Shown here one piece after another: positions 1 to 8,813 of a stretch of 64,000 nucleotides of DNA (positions are counted from its first letter, which is position 1; the number at the start of each line of letters is the position of its first letter). The stretch comes from Streptomyces anulatus. GTDB lineage: Bacteria > Actinomycetota > Actinomycetes > Streptomycetales > Streptomycetaceae. Below the pieces are notes generated by a model that saw only the letters and a list, made by a program, of their open reading frames with translations, ran no database searches and was not told where the DNA came from. Made by a program: the position numbers and the translations under genes. The DNA lies in contig NZ_JOEZ01000001.1 of the NCBI RefSeq assembly GCF_000721175.1, positions 1-64,000 on the forward strand, given 5' to 3'.

Positions 1-53
1 ACACGGCGTTCGTGATCGGACAGCTCCAGCGGCAACGGCTTCGGACCAGGCAT
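1..53 (-). mobile_element. IS630-type transposase, N-terminal end only (cut by window edge)
   Basis: The reverse strand reads ATG at 53 and then 17 codons, MPGPKPLPLELSDHERRV, running off the window. This is the typical opening of IS630-family transposases (MPGPKPLPLxLSDxERRxL), DDE enzymes that cut and paste at TA dinucleotides. Only the head is visible, so intactness cannot be judged. Its presence beside a toxin-antitoxin pair and an excisionase fragment marks this edge as a region of DNA exchange. The family call rests on memory of the motif. Confidence 0.6.
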
Positions 54-108
54 CAGCCCACCCTACAACCGCGCGCGAACTAACGACTCAGGACACTAGG
101 TTTTGCCT

Positions 109-858
109 GTGAACCACAGCTATTCCGACGTCGGCGCGCCCCGAGAGCCTGACTTGCCGCCCTACCAGGTAGTCCTCTCAGAGACTGGTTGGGGTTCGCT
201 CCATACAGCTTTCGGGGACGGTCAGGACCTTCCCAAGGTCCTGACAAAGCTGTTGGAACCCGATCCCAAGGTTCAGGTCTCCGCTTTGTCGGAGCTAGGT
301 GAGATGGTCAGCCACCAGAACAGCATCTACGAAGCCACTGCCCCCGTCGCCACGTATGTTGCCGGCATCCTCGCCCACCCGGCGGCTACGACCCCCCGGC
401 CCTATCGCAACGTCCCCATCCGCGCGGCGCTGTTGAACTGGTTGGGTTCCACGGCCTACGACGCCTCCGACGAGATTGTGGGCCGCACGGAACAGTACTT
501 CCCTGGCTTCCTCGCCCCCGGCACCATCGTGGCGTCCTTCCGAGACCTGCGTCCGATGCTTTATCGGGCCGTCTCGCCCTTCCTCCGAGACAGCCACGAG
601 GACGTGCGCGAAGCCGCCGTTATCGCCGCGCTCATCCTTGCCGAGCACCCCACACTCGCCGATCATCGTGATCACCTCGCCGTGCACGCGCGCGCCATCC
701 TGGACACCAGCGGCGACGACCCCCACCGGCGGCGTGTTGCCCGGAAAGCGCTCGAAGCATGGGGCCACGAGGTCCCCGCCCCTGAGCCTTTCCTGGAGGA
801 GCCCTGGGACTGGGGGCCACATAGCGATGGCCGCGGCGATCTCGAGCCGCCCTTCTGA
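109..858 (+). CDS. HEAT-repeat-like hypothetical protein
   Basis: A protein of about 249 residues, helical and alanine/leucine-rich, with stretches resembling HEAT repeats (LSELGEMVSHQNSIYEATAP near residues 62-81; FLRDSHEDVREAAVIAALIL near 162-181). Such repeats usually form protein-protein scaffolds; no catalytic motif is visible. An early PYQVVLSETGWGSLHTAFGDG section is followed by KVQVSALSELGEMV, typical of Streptomyces HEAT-like proteins of unknown role. The start is GTG 109 or TTG 103; a TAGGTT box at 97-102 would put transcription start near 109, so the mRNA may be leaderless. Function unknown. Confidence 0.7.
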   Translation: MNHSYSDVGAPREPDLPPYQVVLSETGWGSLHTAFGDGQDLPKVLTKLLEPDPKVQVSALSELGEMVSHQNSIYEATAPVATYVAGILAHPAATTPRPYRNVPIRAALLNWLGSTAYDASDEIVGRTEQYFPGFLAPGTIVASFRDLRPMLYRAVSPFLRDSHEDVREAAVIAALILAEHPTLADHRDHLAVHARAILDTSGDDPHRRRVARKALEAWGHEVPAPEPFLEEPWDWGPHSDGRGDLEPPF

Positions 859-977
859 CCGATACGCGGATGGCCCGCGGGCGGGTACTGCCAGCGCCCG
901 GAAGCCGCACTCTCCAGTCGCGAACCTTGACCGGAACGATCAGTGCCGCAAACCCAAGCCCTCGCACACCCATTCGC

Positions 978-993
978 GCATACTCCAGTATGC
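978..993 (+). promoter_or_regulatory. Palindromic operator of the toxin-antitoxin operon
   Basis: GCATAC-TCCA-GTATGC, a perfect 6+4+6 inverted repeat, ends 7 bases before the antitoxin ATG. Ribbon-helix-helix antitoxins normally repress their own operon through such short palindromes, so this is the probable autoregulatory site. Inferred from position and symmetry. Confidence 0.65.
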
Positions 994-1000
994 TTGGCGT

Positions 1001-1249
1001 ATGTCCTCAACGACTCGCATCACCGTCACGCTCCCCAGCGACCAGGTGGCGGAGCTCCGCAAGCTCACGGACAACGTCTCCGGCTACGTGGCGGAAGCCG
1101 TGGCCCGCCAGATCCGGCACCAACTCCTGGGCGACGACCTCCGCCGCCACGAGGAGGAGCACGGCCCCTTCAGCGACGAGGAGCTCGCCGAGGCACGCGG
1201 GAAGATCTTCGGCTCCGCCGGCTCCTCCAAGGGCGCGGACGCCGCGTGA
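1001..1249 (+). CDS. Ribbon-helix-helix (CopG-like) antitoxin
   Basis: An 82-residue protein. Residues 4-12 (TTRITVTLP) look like the DNA-contacting beta strand of a ribbon-helix-helix fold, followed by two helices (VAELRKLT and SGYVAEAVARQI). The acidic C-terminal half (HEEEHGPFSDEELAEARGKIFG) would wrap the toxin. The ATG at 1001 sits just after the palindrome at 978-993, and the stop overlaps the toxin GTG by 4 bases, as expected for a translationally coupled toxin-antitoxin pair. Role: binds and inactivates the PIN toxin and represses the operon. A decayed second copy lies at 11731. Confidence 0.8.
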   Translation: MSSTTRITVTLPSDQVAELRKLTDNVSGYVAEAVARQIRHQLLGDDLRRHEEEHGPFSDEELAEARGKIFGSAGSSKGADAA

Positions 1250-1647
1250 GCGAGCGCGTCGAAACCGTCGTCCTGGACTCCGAGGGGCTCTCCGCCTGGA
1301 TCGCGCAGGACCGCAAGCTTCTCGCGATGCTGCAGGTCTTCCACGACATGGGCGCAGACCTGGTGATCGGTGCGAACACCATCGTGGAAGTCAGTCACTC
1401 CCGCACCAACATGCCTCGCCTGAACTGGGCTCTGCCCCGCGTCAAGGTGGAGCCGGTCACCGAACAAGCGGCGAAAGCGGCAGCGGAACTCCTCAAGGGC
1501 GCGGGGCTGCACGGGCACAAGTACGCCATCGGCGCCACGGTCGCCCAAGTCGCCCTGCGCCAGCCGAAACCCGTCGCCCTCCTGACCTCCGACAGCGACG
1601 ACATGACCAAACTCTGCGGAAACCAGGTCCGCATCATCCCTCTCTGA
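1246..1647 (+). CDS. PIN-domain toxin (VapC-like ribonuclease), possibly impaired
   Basis: A 133-residue PIN-like protein. Acidic residues in typical PIN places are Asp11 (VVLDSEGLSAW), Glu48 (NTIVEVS) and Asp116 (LLTSDSDDM). The central conserved Asp expected in HKYAIDAT is Gly96 here (HKYAIGAT), whereas the broken copy at 11.9 kb keeps the Asp. PIN toxins are Mg2+-dependent RNases needing three or four clustered acids, so activity may be reduced or lost. The GTG start at 1246 overlaps the antitoxin stop (GTGA). Family assignment is confident; the functional state is inference. Confidence 0.75.
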   Translation: MSERVETVVLDSEGLSAWIAQDRKLLAMLQVFHDMGADLVIGANTIVEVSHSRTNMPRLNWALPRVKVEPVTEQAAKAAAELLKGAGLHGHKYAIGATVAQVALRQPKPVALLTSDSDDMTKLCGNQVRIIPL

Positions 1648-1703
1648 CGCGCCGGCCCACCCCGAGCACCCCCTGCGCGGCGCCTTCTTGCGGGCCCACG
1701 CCA

Positions 1704-1895
1704 TCACGCCACCAGCCCAAAGCCGGCACGTCGGCCACCGACGGGTTCCCCTGTCCGCTCCTCGACGTACGCGGTCAGGACGCTCTCGGCGATACGGACG
1801 TGCTTGCCGAGCTCGACGTACCGGATGCGTCGCCCGGAGACGGGGCGGCGGTGGAGCGCACGCCGGTCCGAGGCGGGGACTGTGAATCGGTTGAC
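1704..1895 (-). pseudogene. Excisionase / helix-turn-helix fragment
   Basis: Reading leftward, the frame directly after the MOSC stop encodes NRFTVPASDRRALHR, then SGRRIRYVELGKHVRIAES and VLTAYVEERTGEPVGG before a stop at 1704. The RRIRYVxLGKHVRIPESxL pattern is the wing and C-terminal half of excisionase-type (MerR/AlpA-like) HTH proteins of actinomycete integrative elements. There is no start codon and the N-terminal recognition helix is missing, so it is a remnant. The integrase that normally follows is absent. Confidence 0.55.
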
Positions 1896-1919
1896 AGCCC
1901 CCCCTGCCTGGCCGAAACG

Positions 1920-2462
1920 TCAGACTCGTTCCAGAGGCCGGTGCGGCCCGCTGGGGAGCTCCGCTTTGATCGTGTCGCCCGGGCGGATCACGCCGCCCTG
2001 TTTCACGATGCTCATGATTCCTGCCTTGCGTACGGTGTTCCCGAGCTCGTCACGGCCGACGACACGCTTCAGAAGCCCGTCCTGGAAGTTGTCGATCTGC
2101 AGGCAGGGATTGCGCAGGCCGGTCACCTCCAGCACGGCGTCGTCACCGATGCGCAGCAGCGTGCCGACCGGCAGGCCGAGCAGTTCGATACCGCTGGTGG
2201 TGATGTTCTCGCCGAGGTCACCGGGCACCACCTTGAACCCCGCCGAGCCGACCTCGGTGAAGAGCTCTTCATGGATGAGGTGCACTTGGCGCAGGTTCGG
2301 CCGGGTGGGGTCCTGTGCGACTCGAGAGCGGTGCTTGACCGTCACGCCGGCATGTACGTCGCCCTCCACGCCAAGCCCGGCGAGCAGTGTGATGCTGTCC
2401 CGGTTCGGCTTGGTGAACGTGTACTCGCCGTTGCTGCTGACGGCCGTGACTATTCCGTTCAT
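1920..2462 (-). CDS. MOSC domain-containing protein
   Basis: A 180-residue single-domain MOSC protein (molybdenum cofactor sulfurase C-terminal family, YiiM/YuaD type). Features: N-terminal strand MNGIVTAVSSNGEYTFTK, conserved GVEGDVHAG near 30-38, GDLGENITTSGIELLGLPVG near 80-99, and the invariant Cys of TGLRNPC (about 120), thought to bind sulfur or the Moco ligand. MOSC proteins handle or insert Moco in reductases such as YcbX/mARC types. The RBS is CTGAGG just before the ATG. It is divergent from the MocR regulator at 2767, with about 300 bases of shared regulatory DNA, suggesting control by that regulator. Confidence 0.85.
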   Translation of the reverse strand: MNGIVTAVSSNGEYTFTKPNRDSITLLAGLGVEGDVHAGVTVKHRSRVAQDPTRPNLRQVHLIHEELFTEVGSAGFKVVPGDLGENITTSGIELLGLPVGTLLRIGDDAVLEVTGLRNPCLQIDNFQDGLLKRVVGRDELGNTVRKAGIMSIVKQGGVIRPGDTIKAELPSGPHRPLERV

Positions 2463-2708
2463 CCTCAGGGTTCCTTCCTCGATGTCGGTGATCGGCCGCG
2501 ACCATGATCCTCGGTCCTCAGGGCGTGGCGGCCAAGGTCAATCTCGAGTGAGGCCGCGGCCGTCGGTGCTTCCTTGGCCTGGCCGCTGACGCCCTGGCCG
2601 CTGACGCCCTGCCTGCCGCCCTGCAGGAGCTCGCCCGGCCCGCGGTCGGGCGACCGGCGGCAGAGCCCTTGTGGGCGATGCAGGCGCCTCCGCCACTTGC
2701 ACTCCATA

Positions 2709-2737
2709 TTGGCATAGGACAATCTTTGGCATAGGAC
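2709..2737 (+). promoter_or_regulatory. Direct-repeat promoter/operator of the MocR regulator
   Basis: TTGGCATAGGAC occurs twice, at 2709-2720 and 2726-2737, 17 bp start to start. The first copy supplies a -35 (TTGGCA) and the second a -10 (TAGGAC) with exactly 17 bp between them. MocR regulators characteristically bind direct repeats overlapping their own or a divergent promoter, so this is a good autoregulatory candidate. Transcription would start near 2743, at an in-frame TTG. The rest of 2463-2742 holds only a short GC-rich tandem duplication (GGCCGCTGACGCCCT, near 2580-2609). Confidence 0.6.
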
Positions 2738-2766
2738 GTATCTTGAGTTTGGGCAGAAGTGATCAC

Positions 2767-4086
2767 GTGGGCATCAAAGGCACCACCGCGGCTGAGATCG
2801 CGGGTAGCGTGCGCGACCAGGTCGCTTCGGGTGTTCTGGCACCGCAGACGAGTCTGCCCCCGGTGCGCGTGCTCGCAGCTGAGCTGGGGGTCAACCGGAA
2901 CACGGTTGCCCTCGCATACCGGCGGCTCGTCGAGGCGAGGGTGGCCGAGACGCGGGGCCGAGGTGGCACGGTGGTCGCTGCGGTACCGCAGCTCGCGCGC
3001 GAAGGCGTCGGCACCTGTGGCGACTGCATCAACCTGGCCAGCGGCAACCCCGACCCGAGCCTGTTGCCCGACATCCTGGCTGCCGCCCGGCGCGGAGACT
3101 ACGGCCAGCCGCTGTATGGCGCGCCGGCCATCGACGCCGGGCTGGACGCCTGGGCGCATGCCGACTTCGCCGAGGACATAGATCGTTCGTTTCGCACGCT
3201 GGTGACCTCTGGAGCCGTGGATGCCACCGAGCGGCTGTTGAATGCCCACCTCACCCGTGGGGATCTGGTGGCGATCGAGGATCCCTGCTTCCTGGCGAGC
3301 ATCGGCACCCTGCGCCTGAACGGCTACCGCTCGGCACCTGTCGGGGTCGACGGCGCCGGCATGCGCCCCGACGCTTTGCGGGCCGCCCTGGAGGCAGGTG
3401 CTCGCGCGGTCGTCTGCACGCCCCGGGCCCACAATCCGACCGGCGCGAGTCTCACCGAGGAACGGGCGGCCTACCTGCGGACGATCCTGGCGGAGCATCC
3501 CCAGGTCCTTGTGATCGAGGACGACCACTTCTCGGCGGTCTCCGCCCGGCCGTACCACCGGATCACGCCACCGGGCAGCGCGCGCTGGGCGCTGGTGCGG
3601 TCCGTGTCCAAGTTCCTCGGACCGGATCTGCGTCTCGCGCTCGTTGCCGCCGACGCCGAGAGTACCGCGCACCTGGAGGCGCGGTTGAGTGCCGGCACCA
3701 CCTGGGTCAGCCGCCTGCTGCAACACGCCGCACGCCAGCTGCTGCTCGATCCGAGCGTCCACGAACTCCATGAACGGGCCCGTGAGGTCTACGCCCGGCG
3801 CAGCGGCCTGCTCGTCGAGCGGCTGCACGCCCACGGCATCGAGGCCCCGCACCGGCCCGACGGGCTGAACGTCTGGGTCGAACTCGACGTCGACGGCAGG
3901 GCCGCGGTCAAGGCTCTGGCCCAGCGGGGTTGGGCGGTTCGCCCGGGCCACCTCTTCGCACCGGTCCCGGCCGCCCACTGGGGCGCGATCCGAGTCACCA
4001 CCGCCGCCATCACCGAGTCGCAGGCCGGGGCGTTCGCCGCCGAACTCGCCGCGGTCGTCGCGGAACTGCGCGCGACGGCCGATTGA
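2767..4086 (+). CDS. MocR-family regulator, PtsJ-like (GntR HTH fused to aminotransferase fold)
   Basis: About 439 residues. Residues 1-70 are a GntR-type winged helix (AAEIAGSVRDQVASG, LPPVRVLAAELGVNRNTVALAYRRL). The remainder is a fold-type I PLP aminotransferase domain with VVCTPRAHNPTGAS, VIEDDHFS and the PLP-lysine region VRSVSKFLGPDLRLA. MocR proteins use PLP or amino metabolites as effectors rather than catalysing. The C-terminal GLNVWVELD and WAVRPGHLF segments resemble E. coli PtsJ. GTG 2767 fits family N-termini; TTG 2743 would give a leaderless mRNA from the promoter at 2709-2737. The divergent MOSC gene is the likeliest target. Confidence 0.8.
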   Translation: MGIKGTTAAEIAGSVRDQVASGVLAPQTSLPPVRVLAAELGVNRNTVALAYRRLVEARVAETRGRGGTVVAAVPQLAREGVGTCGDCINLASGNPDPSLLPDILAAARRGDYGQPLYGAPAIDAGLDAWAHADFAEDIDRSFRTLVTSGAVDATERLLNAHLTRGDLVAIEDPCFLASIGTLRLNGYRSAPVGVDGAGMRPDALRAALEAGARAVVCTPRAHNPTGASLTEERAAYLRTILAEHPQVLVIEDDHFSAVSARPYHRITPPGSARWALVRSVSKFLGPDLRLALVAADAESTAHLEARLSAGTTWVSRLLQHAARQLLLDPSVHELHERAREVYARRSGLLVERLHAHGIEAPHRPDGLNVWVELDVDGRAAVKALAQRGWAVRPGHLFAPVPAAHWGAIRVTTAAITESQAGAFAAELAAVVAELRATAD

Positions 4087-4377
4087 CCAACACCCTTCCC
4101 ACCCACCAAGAGGACGAATCCGGAGCGGACGCCCGGCGCCTCTCCCCGAAGTTGGGGGCGCTCCGCAGCAGGCCGAGACGGCCACCGAGAATGCCCGGTC
4201 ATTCCCACGGACCAGAACCTCGTTCCGCTTCTCCCGACACACTCAGCGCCCGTGGTGTTCGGTGCGGGAGCGGTCATCGGTGTCCCGGGCGAGCGACCGC
4301 CTCACTCACGTCCTCACGCGCGGTACCGGGCCCTCCGAAGTCGGCGCGGGCCGGCTCGTTGGCCCGAGGCACAGGCT

Positions 4378-4405
4378 TTGGCAGCCAACCCGCCGACGCT
4401 AAGGT
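4378..4405 (+). promoter_or_regulatory. Candidate housekeeping-type promoter of the ECF sigma gene
   Basis: TTGGCA at 4378-4383 and TAAGGT at 4400-4405 with a 16-bp spacer; transcription would start near 4412, giving a leader of about 56 nt that carries the two palindromes at 4430-4460. The rest of the 380-base gap (4087-4377) shows no convincing gene. Confidence 0.45.
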
Positions 4406-4429
4406 GAGGCGCCGTACACGACGGATCGC

Positions 4430-4460
4430 TTCCCTGAGGGAAGACCGCTCCCCTGAGGGA
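4430..4460 (+). promoter_or_regulatory. Tandem CCCTGAGGG palindromes
   Basis: TTCCCTGAGGGAA (4430-4442) is a perfect palindrome, and CCCTGAGGG recurs at 4451-4459, 19 bp downstream and so nearly two helical turns away. The second copy overlaps the GAGGGAGG ribosome binding site of the sigma gene. This fits a dimeric repressor site or a leader structure controlling sigma production. Function inferred only from symmetry and position. Confidence 0.45.
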
Positions 4461-4467
4461 GGTGGGA

Positions 4468-6033
4468 ATGGGGCTCATGAATGCGGACCACGCGGGACTG
4501 GTCGTCGCGGCGCAGGCCGGTGACGGACAGGCGCGCGAGGAGCTGATCGCCGCGTACCTGCCGTTGGTCTACAACATCGTCGGGCGAGCGCTGAGCGGGC
4601 ACGCCGACGTCGACGACGTCGTCCAGGAAACCCTGCTGCGCGTGGTGCGCGACCTTCCTGCCCTGCGTGCCCCGGAGAGCTTCCGGTCCTGGCTGGTGTC
4701 GATCACGCTCCGCCAGATCAATACCCACTGGCACCGGCAACGCACCTTCGCCGGCCGAACCACGGTCATCGACGAGGCACACCAGATACCGGACGCCGGT
4801 GCCGAACCCGAGGACGTCACGATCCTGCGTCTGCATCTGTCGGACGAGCGGCGGCAGGCCGTCGAAGCCGGCAGGTGGCTCGACGAGGACCAACGGGCGC
4901 TGCTGTCGCTGTGGTGGCAGGAACGCGCCGGCTCGCTGAGCCGTGACGACATCGCCGCCGCGACAGGACTCACCGTCGCCCATGTCGGAGTACGCCTGCA
5001 ACGCATGCGCGAGCAGTTGGAACTGAGCCGGGCGATCGTCGCCGCGCTGGAGGCCGACCCGCGCTGTCCGCAGTTGGACGAGACCGTCGTCGGCTGGGAC
5101 GGTCTCCCCGCATCGGTGTGGCGCAAGCGGATCGCGCGGCACACGCGCGGCTGCCCGGTCTGCATGGCGACGACGACAGAACGGGTTCCGGCCGAACTAC
5201 TGCTCCTCAGCCTCGCGACGCTGACCGTCCCGGCCGGACTCATCGCCGCGCTGGCCGCCAAGGGCCTGCTGTCGGGTACGACCGCGAGCGCCGCCGGGTT
5301 GGCCACGGCACACGTCGCCGCCGGCACGGCGACGGCGGGCGGGAGCCTGCACAGCGCGCTGATCGGCAAACTCCACGCGGTGACCGCTCACCAGCTGGTG
5401 AGTCTCGCCACCGGCGCGGTGCTCATCGCCGGCACCGCCACCTACGCGACCTGGCCCGAACCGGCACATCGGGAGCCCGGGGTCATCGCCACGCCTACGG
5501 CCGGCAACCCCACGGTCGGCACTCCCACGCCGGTCCCGTCGCGCACCACCACGTCGGCCGGACCATCCCCGGTGAGTCCGTCCGCCGCCGCAGGCACTGT
5601 TCCGCTGGGCGCACAGTCGCTGGAGTCCGTGGACCAGCCCGCCCTGTACCTCACGTATGCCGGCGACTTCGTGACGCTCGGCCCGGTCTCCGCGTCCAGC
5701 AGCGCGAGGACACGGCAGCGGGTCACCTTCACGGTCATCGGAGGGCTGGTTGACACACGGTGCGTCACCTTCCGCGCCGCCGACGGCCGCTATCTGCGCC
5801 ATCGTGACCTACGGCTGCAGCTGAGCAGCGACGACGGCAGCGAACTGTTCCGTGAAGACGCCACCTTTTGTCCGCGCCCCGGGGCGGTCGCCGGGTCGGT
5901 GACCCTGCACGCGCACAACTATCCGGGATCGGTCATCCGCCACCGCGACGGTGGCGTGTGGCTCGATGGGTCCGACGGCACTCGGGCCTTCGCCGGCCAG
6001 GCCTCCTTCATCATGCGCAGGGCATGGGCCTGA
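4468..6033 (+). CDS. ECF sigma factor fused to zinc finger, hydrophobic segments and AbfB sugar-binding domain
   Basis: A 521-residue chimera. Residues 20-90 are sigma region 2 (YLPLVYNIVGRAL, DVDDVVQETLLRV) and 130-190 sigma region 4 (LSRDDIAAATGLTVAHVGVRL). Around residue 225 a HTRGCPVC motif (HxxxCxxC), with an earlier Cys near 200, resembles an anti-sigma zinc finger. Hydrophobic stretches at about 243-268 and 310-329 may span the membrane, followed by a Pro/Thr linker and, from 385, an AbfB (CBM42, arabinofuranose-binding) domain. It resembles ECF52-type sigmas. ATG 4468 is chosen for its GAGGGAGG RBS. It lies directly upstream of arabinoxylan-degrading genes, so it probably senses released arabinan/xylan and activates them. 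Topology (one or two spans) is unresolved. Confidence 0.8.
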   Translation: MGLMNADHAGLVVAAQAGDGQAREELIAAYLPLVYNIVGRALSGHADVDDVVQETLLRVVRDLPALRAPESFRSWLVSITLRQINTHWHRQRTFAGRTTVIDEAHQIPDAGAEPEDVTILRLHLSDERRQAVEAGRWLDEDQRALLSLWWQERAGSLSRDDIAAATGLTVAHVGVRLQRMREQLELSRAIVAALEADPRCPQLDETVVGWDGLPASVWRKRIARHTRGCPVCMATTTERVPAELLLLSLATLTVPAGLIAALAAKGLLSGTTASAAGLATAHVAAGTATAGGSLHSALIGKLHAVTAHQLVSLATGAVLIAGTATYATWPEPAHREPGVIATPTAGNPTVGTPTPVPSRTTTSAGPSPVSPSAAAGTVPLGAQSLESVDQPALYLTYAGDFVTLGPVSASSSARTRQRVTFTVIGGLVDTRCVTFRAADGRYLRHRDLRLQLSSDDGSELFREDATFCPRPGAVAGSVTLHAHNYPGSVIRHRDGGVWLDGSDGTRAFAGQASFIMRRAWA

Positions 6034-8772
<2,739 letters not shown>

Positions 8773-8813
8773 CTGCCCGATCCACGGTGATACGCAAGGA
8801 GAAACAACCCCCC

